A stretch of 64,000 bases of DNA from Metabacillus endolithicus (GCF_023078335.1 NZ_CP095550.1:1842001-1906000), one strand, 5' to 3'; shown: positions 1 to 13,262, numbered from the stretch's first letter. Notes: generated from the sequence alone by a model not told the origin. A program made the numbers and translations.

Positions 1-554
1 CTTACGAAAAGCATGAGGAAAGTGTCCCTCTTTCCAAACAAGCTAGAGTTGTTGGATATGAATTGAAGGATTGGGAAAACGAGGTAGAGGTCTCTGAAAA
101 AATAGGGTCAATGGTAGACAGTCGCAATGAATACTCCTATCAAGTTCGCGCCCCAGGCTATCAAATCATGAAACAAGCCACAGGTTTAACACTATTTATT
201 GGCCTATTTATTAGTGTCCTATTTTTCGCCGTTCAAGGAAGCATGATGTATTTACGATTATTTACCGAAATTGAAGATACAAGAACTCAACTTTTTGCCC
301 TGAGAAGAATTGGTATGTCTCATAAGGAAATGCGTTCAATAATCGGTAACCAAATATCCTTCTTATTCTTTGTACCTTTTGTGGTCGGAACCATTCATGC
401 TGCTTTTGCTTATATCGCACTTAGTAATATGCTATATTCTAGTCTAGTTGTTCCTTCTTTACTCGTAATCGGAATTTATTTCGTATTTCAGGTAGTCTAT
501 TACTTTATTACACGTGCTATATATGAACGAAATGTCCTGAGAGGGATGTTTTAA
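1..554 (+). CDS. ABC transporter permease, FtsX/BceB-like (3' end only)
   Basis: The frame is open from the left edge of the window, so only the last 183 or so residues are present and the start lies outside. Three hydrophobic segments are visible: one soon after the start of the fragment (around LFIGLFISVLFFAV), one near the middle (ISFLFFVPFVVG) and one near the C-terminus (VVPSLLVIGIYFVF). Between the first two lies a charged segment, EIEDTRTQLFALRRIGMS, typical of the cytoplasmic loop of FtsX/MacB-type permeases. That architecture matches the C-terminal half of BceB-type permeases that work with peptide-antibiotic detoxification modules. The family call is recognition from sequence; the substrate is unknown because the partner ATPase and any sensor kinase lie outside. 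A strong terminator follows directly. Confidence 0.75.
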   Translation, partial: YEKHEESVPLSKQARVVGYELKDWENEVEVSEKIGSMVDSRNEYSYQVRAPGYQIMKQATGLTLFIGLFISVLFFAVQGSMMYLRLFTEIEDTRTQLFALRRIGMSHKEMRSIIGNQISFLFFVPFVVGTIHAAFAYIALSNMLYSSLVVPSLLVIGIYFVFQVVYYFITRAIYERNVLRGMF

Positions 555-562
555 TAGGGTTG

Positions 563-595
563 AGCCTGTAAAAGAGGAGCTTTTACAGGCTTTTT
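563..595 (+). terminator. Intrinsic terminator of the ABC permease gene
   Basis: A perfect 12-bp stem (AGCCTGTAAAAG / CTTTTACAGGCT) with a 5-nt loop is followed by a T run, 8 bases after the stop codon. Confidence 0.9.
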
Positions 596-754
596 GGGAG
601 TTTATCTTCGATTAGACAATTTCCAACAAAATTCGCATCAGTTAGCGTTCTGTACAAGGTTTCCACGTGCTGCTATACGATCTCTTATTCCGTACGTGGT
701 CCATCTTCCTGTACAAATTTACCCGCTCAATACAAGGGTTCCCCCACATCCATT

Positions 755-785
755 AAAAAAGAACTGCCACATCCGCGGCAGTTCT
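755..785 (-). terminator. Intrinsic terminator of the glycolytic operon, after eno
   Basis: On the minus strand a 9-bp stem (AGAACTGCC / GGCAGTTCT) is followed by six T residues, 13 bases past the eno stop. The 160 bases between this and the permease terminator show nothing I can call. Confidence 0.9.
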
Positions 786-797
786 CCTCAACTTAAA

Positions 798-2119
<1,322 letters not shown>

Positions 2120-2128
2120 TTAGTTTTA

Positions 2129-4520
<2,392 letters not shown>

Positions 4521-4603
4521 TTACACCGTCCTCTTCCGAGTGCAATTTTTCAGCAGAATAGATGTCGCGACAAATCTACATTTGCGAAAAACGCATTCGA
4601 TTA

Positions 4604-5788
4604 TTATTTATCGTTTAATGCTACAACACCTGGAAGCTCTTTACCTTCCATGAATTCTAGAGAAGCTCCACCACCAGTAGAAATGTGGCTCATTTTATCA
4701 GCCAAATTGAACTTTTCTACAGCGGCAGCTGAATCTCCTCCTCCTATTACGGAATATGTATCATTTGCCTCAGCTAATGCTTCTGCAACTGCTTTTGTAC
4801 CACCAGCGAATGCTTCTAATTCGAATACACCCATTGGTCCATTCCAGATAACAAGCTTAGAGTTTTTAATAACGTCAGCGTAGATTTCACGAGTTTTTGG
4901 ACCTGCATCAAGACCTTCCCAATCACTTGGAATGCTATCGATTGATACAATTTGAGTGTTCGCATCGTTTGAGAAATCATCAGCAACAACTACATCTACA
5001 GGCATGTAGAAGTTTACGCCTTTTTCTTTTGCTTGATCAAGATATGATTTCGCTAAATCAATTTTGTCTTCTTCAAGCAGTGATTTACCCACATCATGAC
5101 CTAAAGCTTTGATGAATGTGTAAGCTAATCCGCCACCGATGATTAAGTTGTCAACTTTATTAAGTAAGTTATCAATAACACCGATTTTGTCTTTAACCTT
5201 TGCTCCACCGATGATTGCAGTGAATGGGCGCTCTGGATTTGATAAAGCTTTACCAAGAACTTCAAGCTCTTTTTCCATTAAGAATCCTGCTACTGCTGGA
5301 ATATGTTTTGCAATTCCTTCAGTTGAAGCATGTGCACGGTGTGCAGCTCCGAATGCATCATTTACATAAACATCAGCTAGTTCAGCAAAAGCTTTCGCTA
5401 ATTCTGGATCGTTTTTCTCTTCACCAGGGTAGAAACGAACGTTTTCTAGTAAAAGAAGTCCGCCTTCTTCTAATTTTGCAATTTCAGCTTTTACAGATTC
5501 ACCATACGCTTCATCTGTTTTCACAACATTTTTACCAGAAAGCTCTTGTAGTTTTTCAGCTACTGCATTTAAACGTAGCTCTTCAACTACTTCACCTTTT
5601 GGACGACCTAAGTGGCTTGCTAAAACAACTTTAGCACCTTGTTCACTTAAATATTGAATTGTTGGTAATGCTGCACGAATACGAGTTTCGTCTGTTACTT
5701 GTCCATCCTTCATCGGTACGTTGAAATCAACGCGACAAAAGACGACTTTTCCTTTTACATCAATGTCTTTAACTGACTTTTTGTTCAT
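4604..5788 (-). CDS. pgk: Phosphoglycerate kinase
   Basis: Makes ATP from 1,3-bisphosphoglycerate in glycolysis. At 394 residues it has the family length. Substrate-binding segments DFNVPMKDG (about residue 20) and [10 protein letters not shown] (about 60), the hinge stretch [14 protein letters not shown] and the nucleotide-binding GGGDSA near the C-terminus are all present. It is third in the operon; a hairpin between gapA and pgk may lower read-through from the strong gapA transcript, as differential expression in this operon is known in B. subtilis. Confidence 0.97.
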   Translation of the reverse strand: MNKKSVKDIDVKGKVVFCRVDFNVPMKDGQVTDETRIRAALPTIQYLSEQGAKVVLASHLGRPKGEVVEELRLNAVAEKLQELSGKNVVKTDEAYGESVKAEIAKLEEGGLLLLENVRFYPGEEKNDPELAKAFAELADVYVNDAFGAAHRAHASTEGIAKHIPAVAGFLMEKELEVLGKALSNPERPFTAIIGGAKVKDKIGVIDNLLNKVDNLIIGGGLAYTFIKALGHDVGKSLLEEDKIDLAKSYLDQAKEKGVNFYMPVDVVVADDFSNDANTQIVSIDSIPSDWEGLDAGPKTREIYADVIKNSKLVIWNGPMGVFELEAFAGGTKAVAEALAEANDTYSVIGGGDSAAAVEKFNLADKMSHISTGGGASLEFMEGKELPGVVALNDK

Positions 5789-5880
5789 GGAAAGTCCTCC
5801 TCTAAACTTGTGTTTTGCCTCAAGCCTGTTCAGAAGCGATTACTTTTTATAAATAATCACCCGAAATAACAATATCATAT

Positions 5881-5911
5881 AAAAAGAGGAAAGGGGATAT
5901 TCCCCTTTCCC
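5881..5911 (-). terminator. Hairpin and T run after gapA
   Basis: On the minus strand a perfect palindrome (GGAAAGGGGA / TCCCCTTTCC) is followed by TCTTTTT, about 40 bases past the gapA stop. It looks like a partial terminator separating cggR-gapA from pgk-tpiA-pgm-eno. Confidence 0.8.
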
Positions 5912-5951
5912 CATTTGAGTAGAGCTATAAAGTTTCGTTAACTTTTAAGAA

Positions 5952-6974
<1,023 letters not shown>

Positions 6975-7074
6975 TTAATTTTGTTCAGGTTATGTACCTT
7001 GAACACTTACATTAAGTTTGTTTCACCTTAATTAACACTTATAGAGTATAAAATTTTTATACCTAGTGTATGTA

Positions 7075-7194
7075 TAGCTCCCAGCGCCTAACCCTTTGAG
7101 GTCATAAGCCGCAAGTGAATAAAAGAAAGTTAACGTCTTCCATTCACTTGCGTCTTATGCTTGCCGGCTGTGCAAGGCGCTTGCGCTTTTCTTA
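7075..7194. repeat. Dispersed Bacillus-type intergenic palindromic repeat
   Basis: About 120 bp between cggR and gapA. The ends are complementary (CCAGCGCCTA against AAGGCGCTTGC), and an inner pair of arms of about 18 bp, CATAAGCCGCAAGTGAAT and ATTCACTTGCGTCTTATG, encloses a 21-nt loop with one mismatch. From memory, elements starting with CTCCAGCGCCTA and ending GGCGCTTGCGCTTTT recur in intergenic regions of many Bacillaceae; I cannot count copies here. Its position means every transcript running from cggR into gapA carries the folded element. Confidence 0.75.
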
Positions 7195-7220
7195 AGAGAA
7201 ACATATATAATCAGGGATAT

Positions 7221-8240
7221 TTAGTCCCTTATTAACTCGTTTGCTGCCCCTTCATCTGTGATAAGGACAGAGTCTAAACCTTGTTTCATATAGGCCTTTA
7301 TCGCCTTCGCTTTTGATGCACCACCTGCTACCGCAATAACATTAGGTACTTCATCAATATCATCGAGCTGAATTCCCACGGTTTGAACTTTATGGACAAT
7401 TTCACCCTCTTGGTCGAAATAGTAGCCAAATGCCTCTGCAACAGCATTTCCTTGCTCAATTTTCAGGAAATCTTTCTCCGGAGTTTTCCGGCGCTCCGCC
7501 ATTGTTTTAGCGTCTCCTATTCCATGGATGACCATACTTGAGGATTTCAAAATCGCTAAAAGCTCTTTTATAGAGGGCTCCTCAATGATTGATTGATATG
7601 CTTCTTTACTTAGTTGATCTGGTACATGCAACAGTCGATAATTTCCGCTTGCACGCTCTGCCATTTTTGCACAGATTGTGTTTGCTTGATTTTCCACTGT
7701 TTCACCAAGTCCTCCACGTGCTGGGACAAATAACATTTCACGGTTTTTACTATCAGGTGTCATCATTTCTGCTACCGATGCGAGCGTTGTCCCACCAGTA
7801 ACGGCGACGATATTTTTACCATTTAACCGTTCTTTTATACATGTAACACATGCTCTTCCCATTTCTTTTTTTACCCATGGAGATTGATCACTATCACCCG
7901 AAATTACGATGACTCTGTTTAATTGGAACTTCTCCTTTAATGTATTTTCCAAAGAAGATAATCCTAAAACATCTTTCATCATTTCTTCGAGATTAATAAG
8001 TAAAGAGGTGCCATCGTTCGTTAACGTCATACCTGATGTATGAATCTCAATCAAATTCTGATCTTTTAAGAACTGAACTTCATTCCTAAGAATTCGTTCA
8101 CTCAGGCCAAGACTAGTAGAGAGACTTCTGCGTCCAATCGGCTGCATTAATCGTATGTATTGAAGAATTTGATAGCGTTTTTGCATAACCGTTAGCAGGT
8201 CAGGCAATAATTTTCTTTGTACTTCTATAAGTGATTTCAT
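7221..8240 (-). CDS. cggR: Central glycolytic genes regulator CggR
   Basis: SorC/DeoR-type repressor that represses its own operon and is released by fructose-1,6-bisphosphate (known for B. subtilis). Residues about 25-70 form a winged helix-turn-helix (RRSLSTSLGLSERILRNEV). The remainder is the sugar-binding domain, with AVTGGTTLASVAEMM and a C-terminal VAGGASKAKAI typical of the family. At 339 residues it has the expected length. It is first in the operon, behind a CggR operator and a sigma-A-like promoter, with AGAAAGGGAT as ribosome binding site. Confidence 0.95.
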   Translation of the reverse strand: MKSLIEVQRKLLPDLLTVMQKRYQILQYIRLMQPIGRRSLSTSLGLSERILRNEVQFLKDQNLIEIHTSGMTLTNDGTSLLINLEEMMKDVLGLSSLENTLKEKFQLNRVIVISGDSDQSPWVKKEMGRACVTCIKERLNGKNIVAVTGGTTLASVAEMMTPDSKNREMLFVPARGGLGETVENQANTICAKMAERASGNYRLLHVPDQLSKEAYQSIIEEPSIKELLAILKSSSMVIHGIGDAKTMAERRKTPEKDFLKIEQGNAVAEAFGYYFDQEGEIVHKVQTVGIQLDDIDEVPNVIAVAGGASKAKAIKAYMKQGLDSVLITDEGAANELIRD

Positions 8241-8266
8241 TTGCTATCCCTTTCTGAGTCGATATG

Positions 8267-8302
8267 GACCTGTTTCGTCCCGCTATGACTTATTATGTCC
8301 CA
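8267..8302 (-). promoter_or_regulatory. CggR operator
   Basis: Minus-strand sequence fits the known operator layout CGGGAC-N6-TGTC-N4-CGGGAC-N6-TGTC: it reads TGGGAC, six bases, AGTC, ATAG, CGGGAC, six bases, GGTC. The spacing matches exactly. It lies between the promoter and the cggR start, as in B. subtilis. Confidence 0.88.
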
Positions 8303-8337
8303 CCCACTCAAAAAAAAATCTCCCTGCTACAAGTTTT

Positions 8338-8366
8338 ATTTTAACAGGGTAAATTTGCATATTCAA
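8338..8366 (-). promoter_or_regulatory. Sigma-A promoter of the cggR operon
   Basis: On the minus strand TTGAAT (-35, 8361-8366) and TAAAAT (-10, 8338-8343) are separated by exactly 17 bp and lie upstream of the CggR operator. The same stretch forms a weak terminator-like hairpin (CCCTG / CAGGG followed by nine T residues at about 8310-8348) that could end the rpoN-glutaredoxin transcript. Confidence 0.75.
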
Positions 8367-8384
8367 GAAATGTTTGTTGACTTT

Positions 8385-8618
8385 TTAAAGTAAGCGGTTT
8401 CTTATGGAATTCTTATCCAAAACACCATAAGAAATAACCTCATTGTCTATTTCCACCACTGGAATCATGATTTGGAACTTTTCCAGCAGCACATCATCTT
8501 TGTAAATATCCACCACTTCATAGTGAAAATCCAGTTCATTTTTAAGCTCATGAATGATTGCTATCCCTTTTTCGCATAAGGAACAGTTCTCTTTTGAATA
8601 AAAGGTAATTTTCTTCAT
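8385..8618 (-). CDS. Glutaredoxin-like thiol-disulfide protein
   Basis: A 77-residue thioredoxin-fold protein with a CSLC redox pair near residue 12 (TFYSKENCSLCEKG) and the cis-proline segment MIPVVEID. It resembles the short glutaredoxin-like (DUF836-type) family. The ATG at 8618 is preferred because family members begin MKKITFY; a GTG 12 bases upstream is in frame and possible. It follows rpoN by about 30 bases on the same strand, so the two are probably co-transcribed. The physiological partner is unknown. Confidence 0.8.
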   Translation of the reverse strand: MKKITFYSKENCSLCEKGIAIIHELKNELDFHYEVVDIYKDDVLLEKFQIMIPVVEIDNEVISYGVLDKNSIRNRLL

Positions 8619-8649
8619 CTTGTGCTGCACTTCCGTTTCGATATTGGTA

Positions 8650-9942
8650 TTAATACTCTTTTCTTATTGCTGATGTTGGAATATTTAATTGCTCTCTATA
8701 TTTTGTTACGGTTCTTCTGGAAATACCAATATCATACAAGGTTTTTAACTCATTGGCTATTTTTTGGTCTGAAAGAGGTTTTTTCTTATTCTCTGAATCT
8801 ATTAATTTTTTCAGCTTCATTTTCACTGATGCTGAGGAGATCTCTCCATTATCTTCTGCTACCTTATTCGTAAAAAAAGTTTTCATCATCACTAAGCCAT
8901 GTGGTGTTTGAATAAACTTATCCTTCACGGTTCGGCTAACTGTTGATTCATGAATATTTAAAATATCAGCAACTTCCTTTAATGTTAAAGGTCTTAAATG
9001 ACTTTTCCCATGAATAAAAAAATCTTGCTGTTTTTGTATAATTACTTTCATTACATTAATCATCGTTTCTTTACGCTGCTCAATCGCTCTTTGCAACCAT
9101 TTTCCTTGTGTTAGTTTTTTAGAATAATAACTTTGTGCTTCTTCATCCAATGAAAAAGGGCCACTACATTCAATTGGCTCGCTTATAAGTAACTGTGGAA
9201 TTAATTCATCATTATAAAGGATCCGCCAATCTCCATTTATTTGCTTAATTGTCATATCGGGCTTTACATATGTGCAGTCATCTGCCTCATACTTTAAGCC
9301 TGGACGCGGTTCTAACTGTTTAACAAGATCATGTATTTCTTGTATTTCACCAATCTTCACATTCAATTTTTTCGATAATTCCTTCCATGACTTTTCAGCA
9401 AATGGGCGAAAGTGCTCAGAGATCATGATTTCTGCTAATTCATTCCGAATAGGAAGACGCCTTAATTGTAATAAAATACATTCTTGTAGTGACCGGGCAC
9501 CAATACCTGCAGGCTCCAGGCTTTGTAAGAAATATAGTTTACTTTCCAACAACTCCTCACTAACACCCAAAACACTAGCCAAATCTGTTAGGGAGTCCTT
9601 TACATATCCATTTGAATCAATTGCCTGAATTAGCAGTTCAAGACAAGCCCGATCGTTTTTATTCAAAGAAAAATCGATGAGCTGTTGACGCAAATGCTCA
9701 CGTAAACCTGTTTTCTCTCTTAAAGTATTCTCTATAAAGGATTGTTTTGTAGATGATGATGGTTTCTGACGAAATGGAGAATAATCATTTTCTCTTACTT
9801 CAATAAGTGGATTTTCCATTGTTAGTTCTTGCACATATGAAAGAAGATCATCTGAGGAATACTGCAATAACGAAATGGCTTGCTGCAATTCTTGCGTCAT
9901 ATTCAGTTTTAATGTTTGTTGTTGCACTAACTCTATTCTCAT
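8650..9942 (-). CDS. rpoN: RNA polymerase sigma-54 factor (SigL)
   Basis: Directs RNA polymerase to -24/-12 promoters together with enhancer-binding activators. The N-terminus is the Gln/Leu-rich activator-interacting region (QQQTLKLNMTQELQQAISLL), followed by the core-binding domain, a helix-turn-helix (LKEVADILNIHESTVSRTV, about residues 320-340) and the diagnostic RpoN box SRRTVTKYREQLNIP near the C-terminus. The start at 9942 is chosen because AGGGGGAT sits 6 bases before it; an in-frame ATG 18 bases upstream lacks a site. At 430 residues it has the family length. A cre-like site lies 40 bases upstream. Confidence 0.95.
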   Translation of the reverse strand: MRIELVQQQTLKLNMTQELQQAISLLQYSSDDLLSYVQELTMENPLIEVRENDYSPFRQKPSSSTKQSFIENTLREKTGLREHLRQQLIDFSLNKNDRACLELLIQAIDSNGYVKDSLTDLASVLGVSEELLESKLYFLQSLEPAGIGARSLQECILLQLRRLPIRNELAEIMISEHFRPFAEKSWKELSKKLNVKIGEIQEIHDLVKQLEPRPGLKYEADDCTYVKPDMTIKQINGDWRILYNDELIPQLLISEPIECSGPFSLDEEAQSYYSKKLTQGKWLQRAIEQRKETMINVMKVIIQKQQDFFIHGKSHLRPLTLKEVADILNIHESTVSRTVKDKFIQTPHGLVMMKTFFTNKVAEDNGEISSASVKMKLKKLIDSENKKKPLSDQKIANELKTLYDIGISRRTVTKYREQLNIPTSAIRKEY

Positions 9943-9981
9943 TAAAAATCCCCCTAACACATTCTACACTATGCTTTTACG

Positions 9982-9995
9982 AGTAAGCGCTTACA
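9982..9995 (-). promoter_or_regulatory. CcpA cre-like site upstream of rpoN
   Basis: TGTAAGCGCTTACT matches the cre consensus TGWAANCGNTNWCA at 13 of 14 positions and contains the 12-bp palindrome GTAAGCGCTTAC. It lies 40 bases before the rpoN start. In B. subtilis, CcpA is reported to act on sigL by roadblock, which fits this promoter-downstream location. Confidence 0.8.
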
Positions 9996-10121
9996 GTTTA
10001 TTTTACTAATATTCTAGTCTTTATATCAAGTACTTTTATGAAACTGGATAGAAAAACGATTCCTCAAAGCATAATGTTGGTCTTTACATAGTATGTCGGG
10101 ATCATAAAAACATACGTTGTT

Positions 10122-10166
10122 TTGTCAGGTTTGGTGCTTCAGATAAAAAAACTCCAAACCTGACAA
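10122..10166. repeat. 13-bp inverted repeat, function unknown
   Basis: Perfect arms TTGTCAGGTTTGG and CCAAACCTGACAA are separated by 19 bases that include an A7 run. It follows the 10196-10438 gene by 30 bases, so it may end that transcript, but no T run follows the second arm on the minus strand. Confidence 0.5.
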
Positions 10167-10195
10167 CTTCTAGCGATCTATAATTGGAAAAGCGA

Positions 10196-10438
10196 TTATT
10201 CTAATGAACTTCTGATATTCTCAAAGTAGTGAATACCTTTATCGGATACCTCAGCATTTACCACGTGCCCTAGGTTTGTACGCTGTATTAAACCTTCATC
10301 ATACATCTCTTCACATATGTGTTCAAAGTCTTCTGAAGATAAGCTACACTCTTCGGCAGTAGGAATATTACCGTTTAAAAGAGAAGATAAGATGGCAGCT
10401 TTTCCGTTAATTACATATAGGTCATCGTACATACTCAC
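10196..10438 (-). CDS. Small hypothetical protein, possible winged-helix fold
   Basis: 80 residues, not recognised with certainty. The pattern of an N-terminal helix (GKAAILSSLLNG), a middle helical stretch (LSSEDFEHICEEMYDEGLI) and an ending VSDKGIHYFENI resembles small YjcQ-type winged-helix proteins; this is inference from pattern only. It is rich in acidic residues, has no signal peptide or membrane segment, and stands alone between rpoN and tRNA-Arg. Confidence 0.6.
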   Translation of the reverse strand: MSMYDDLYVINGKAAILSSLLNGNIPTAEECSLSSEDFEHICEEMYDEGLIQRTNLGHVVNAEVSDKGIHYFENIRSSLE

Positions 10439-10520
10439 ACCTCCTCGACTACATTATCAGTCAGTGGTGGAAACGATATACATGCTTGTAAAAATTTAAA
10501 TTGTATAGTTGGCATACAGT

Positions 10521-10557
10521 AAGAAGCCTCCTGAAATATCTTATTCAGGAGGCTTCT
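10521..10557. terminator. Terminator-like hairpin after tRNA-Arg
   Basis: Perfect 13-bp stem (GAAGCCTCCTGAA / TTCAGGAGGCTTC) with an 8-nt loop, 10 bases beyond the 3' end of the tRNA on the minus strand. T residues are few on either side. Confidence 0.75.
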
Positions 10558-10566
10558 TTCATGTGA

Positions 10567-10642
10567 CGCGCTCGAAGGGATTCGAACCCCCGACAGACGT
10601 GGTACCGGAAACCACCGCTCTATCCAACTGAGCTACGAGCGC
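10567..10642 (-). tRNA. tRNA-Arg (anticodon CCG)
   Basis: The minus strand folds as a cloverleaf: acceptor GCGCTCG / CGAGCGC, D-stem GCTC / GAGC with AGTTGGATA loop, anticodon stem GTGGT / ACCAC with loop TTCCGGT (anticodon CCG, reading CGG), and T-loop TTCGAAT. The CCA end is not encoded. Confidence 0.95.
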
Positions 10643-10814
10643 ACAATATTATATCAGTATGGAAAATTATACGGGAACTTCACAACAATTTCAACTGCCT
10701 TTTTCTGTGATCGTTTCCAGCTAAATGAAGAAAAATCAATTTTCGAAATATTGTTCTAATTTTATACAATTCAGGCATAATTTAGGGTTGTAGTAAAAAA
10801 GGAGGAGAAAAATC

Positions 10815-11267
10815 ATGACTTTTTACACAATTTTGTTAATTATCCATCTTGTTGCGGCTGTTGTTGGGCTTGGGGCCACATTTGGAATGCCAGTATTAAT
10901 GAGTAATGTAAAGACTGTATCACAAGCTCAGTTTGCTCATAAGGTGTCTAAAGGCATTGAAAAGTTCGCAAAAGTGGGAAGCATCACATTATTACTTACA
11001 GGCATTATTATGGCTATTATCAATCCTTATCTTTTTAAAGAAGTTTGGTACATTGCTTCCCTTGTGATTTACGTAGCTGTTCAACCAATCACGGCAGGAA
11101 TTCTCCCTAAAAAAGAAAAGCTGCAGTTAAAGTCACTTGAAAGCCATGAAGGAGAAGAGTTACCAGAAGAGTATAAAAAGCTGGCAAAACAGGTGATCCC
11201 GTTTAATAATGTTTTACATGCATCTGCAGTTATTTTAATTGTTTTAATGACTGTAAAACCATTTTAA
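10815..11267 (+). CDS. DUF2269-family membrane protein
   Basis: 150 residues with four hydrophobic segments (about 5-27, 54-72, 77-95 and 130-147) and a charged loop rich in Lys and Glu at about 98-120. The N-terminal IIHLVAAVVGLGATFGMPVLM, split here only for description, fits the DUF2269 integral membrane family, whose function is unknown. The start follows AAAGGAGGAG by 8 bases. It is a single-gene unit ending in its own terminator. Confidence 0.75.
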   Translation: MTFYTILLIIHLVAAVVGLGATFGMPVLMSNVKTVSQAQFAHKVSKGIEKFAKVGSITLLLTGIIMAIINPYLFKEVWYIASLVIYVAVQPITAGILPKKEKLQLKSLESHEGEELPEEYKKLAKQVIPFNNVLHASAVILIVLMTVKPF

Positions 11268-11282
11268 TGTTTTTTGAGATCG

Positions 11283-11308
11283 GGCAGGCTTTTTGGGTCT
11301 GCCTTTTT
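11283..11308 (+). terminator. Terminator of the DUF2269 gene
   Basis: Short stem GGCAGGC / GTCTGCC followed by five T residues, about 15 bases past the stop. Confidence 0.75.
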
Positions 11309-11489
11309 CATATTTCTGTTCATTTTCTCTTGTAGGAGGTATTTCAAGTAGTGAAAAAAGGATTCTAACAGTTTGAAAATTAGCAAATGTGGGAAACATG
11401 ATTACATGTTATGGTTATCGCATACATAGTATAGTATAGACACCACTGATGGCACTTTAAAAATTCATCGTAAAGCATCGGTCTTTTCG

Positions 11490-11519
11490 TTTGACCTTTA
11501 TTGACCATAGTTGTATGAT
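11490..11519 (+). promoter_or_regulatory. clpP promoter with overlapping CtsR operator
   Basis: TTTGACC-N3-ATTGACC (11490-11506) is the reverse complement of the CtsR heptad repeat, with one mismatch. It overlaps the -35 hexamer TTGACC (11491-11496), which is 17 bp from TATGAT (11514-11519). This predicts CtsR repression relieved by heat or proteotoxic stress. The rest of the 11310-11637 gap holds only the untranslated leader and nothing else I can assign. Confidence 0.85.
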
Positions 11520-11637
11520 GGAGATACATAAGATTTACCTTTGAAACATGTTTATGTTTACCGTTCTAAAAGTTTACATATTACACTTTTACCTTTTAGA
11601 ACAACGAATCTTTCTTAAAATAAAGGAGGAATATGAA

Positions 11638-12231
11638 ATGAATTTAATCCCTACAGTTATTGAACAAACAAACCGTGGTGAGCGTGCTTATGACATTTAC
11701 TCCCGTCTTTTAAAAGACCGTATCATTATGCTTGGAAGCGGCATCGACGATAATGTGGCAAATTCAATTGTATCACAGCTACTATTTTTAGAAGCTGAAG
11801 ATCCAGAAAAAGATATCTCAATTTACATCAACAGCCCTGGTGGATCCATCACAGCAGGTATGGCAATCTACGATACAATGCAATTCATTAAACCACAAGT
11901 ATCAACAATTTGTATTGGTATGGCTGCTTCAATGGGTGCATTCTTACTTGCAGCTGGTGAAAAAGGTAAACGTTATGCTCTTCCAAACAGTGAAGTAATG
12001 ATTCACCAACCACTTGGTGGCGCACAAGGTCAAGCAACGGAAATCGAAATTGCTGCAAAACGTATTTTATTCTTACGTGACAAATTAAACAGAATTCTTT
12101 CTGATCGTACAGGTCAAGATCTAGAGGTTATCGAACGAGATACAGAGCGTGACAACTTCATGACTGCTGAGCGTGCGTTAGAATATGGTTTAATTGACAA
12201 GGTGTTAGATCGTAATACGTTAAGTAAATAA
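11638..12231 (+). CDS. clpP: ATP-dependent Clp protease proteolytic subunit
   Basis: Serine peptidase that forms tetradecameric barrels with ClpC, ClpX or ClpE ATPases and degrades regulators and damaged proteins. The catalytic triad is visible: Ser in GMAASMGAF (about residue 98), His in MIHQPLGG (about 123) and Asp in ERDTERDNF (about 172). The start [11 protein letters not shown] at 11638 follows AAAGGAGG by 8 bases; an in-frame extension upstream is untranslated leader. Length 197 residues is standard. Confidence 0.97.
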   Translation: MNLIPTVIEQTNRGERAYDIYSRLLKDRIIMLGSGIDDNVANSIVSQLLFLEAEDPEKDISIYINSPGGSITAGMAIYDTMQFIKPQVSTICIGMAASMGAFLLAAGEKGKRYALPNSEVMIHQPLGGAQGQATEIEIAAKRILFLRDKLNRILSDRTGQDLEVIERDTERDNFMTAERALEYGLIDKVLDRNTLSK

Positions 12232-12247
12232 GATTTAGATGAAGTAG

Positions 12248-12282
12248 GTCCCAATCGAATTGATAGTGATTGGGGCTTTTTT
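12248..12282 (+). terminator. clpP terminator
   Basis: Perfect 9-bp stem GTCCCAATC / GATTGGGGC (with one wobble) and an 11-nt loop, followed by six T residues. Confidence 0.9.
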
Positions 12283-12402
12283 GTTTTAGATTGAGGTCAT
12301 ATAAGCACTGGGTCACGGAGGTAGGAGATGGAGCTTATGTCTTATGTGATCAGTCGCGCTTTTTTGTAATTGAGTCACATCTTCTCTTTCCTGGTTTAGT
12401 CT

Positions 12403-13262
12403 TGTCCTGATTCTCGTACTATCGAGACATAAGTACTCTTTCCTACCCTTGGTTTGTCCCGATTGTCACACTAATGAGACACAAGGGCTCTTTCCTCACC
12501 TTTGTTTGTCCCGATTCTCGCACTATCGAGACACAAGGGCTCTTTCCTCACCTTTGTTTGTCCCGATTCCCGCACTATCGAGACACTTCTTCTCTTTCCT
12601 CCACGATTTGTGTCCCGATTCCATCACTATCGAGACACACCCTCTCTTCTCTCTCCCATTTGTGTCCCGATTCCCGCACTATCGAGACATATCCTCTCTT
12701 CCCTATCCTATTTGTGTCCCGATTCTCTCACTATCGAGACACATCTTCTCTTCCCTATCCTATTTGTGTCCCGATTCCCGCACTATCGAGACACATCTTC
12801 TCTTTCCTCCCCGATTTGTGTCCCGATTCCCGCACTATCGAGACATATCTTCTCTTCCCTATCCTATTTGTGTCCCGATTCTCTCACTATCGAGACACAT
12901 CTTCTCTTTCCTCCCCGATTTGTGTCCCGATTCCCACACTATCGAGACACATCTTCTCTTTCCTCCCCTATTTGTGTCCCGATTCCCGCACTATCGAGAC
13001 ATATCTTCTCCTCCCTATCCTATTTGTGTCCCGATTCTCTCACTATCGAGACACACCCTCTCTTCTCTCTCCCATTTGTGTCCCGATTCCCGCACTATCG
13101 AGACACACCCTCTCTTCTCTCTCCCATTTGTGTCCCGATTCCCACACTATCGAGACACACCTTCTCTTCCCTCCACGATTTGTGTCCCGATTCCCGCACT
13201 ATCGAGACACTTCTTCCCTTTCCTCCCCTATGATTGTCCCGATTCTCACACTATCGAGACAG
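12403..13262. repeat. Tandem palindrome array 1: 17 units, exactly 52 bp each
   Basis: Units start at 12403 and recur every 52 bases through 13235 with no length change. Each unit is a 27-bp hairpin, TGTCCCGAT-N9-ATCGAGACA, plus a 25-bp spacer that is almost entirely C and T. The same C/A mismatch is kept in the stem of nearly every unit; the second unit is the most divergent. Loops vary (TCCCGCACT, TCTCTCACT, TCCATCACT). Because 52 is not a multiple of 3, all three plus frames stay open and create apparent proteins, which are artefacts. A degenerate stretch at about 12290-12400 may hold decayed units. The array fills the gap between convergent clpP and crh, bounded by both terminators. Confidence 0.95.

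Noticed and set aside
12403..13262. CRISPR array
   Set aside because: Both the palindrome and the spacer are conserved from unit to unit, and no cas genes lie nearby. The same holds for the arrays at 27901, 52488 and 61691.
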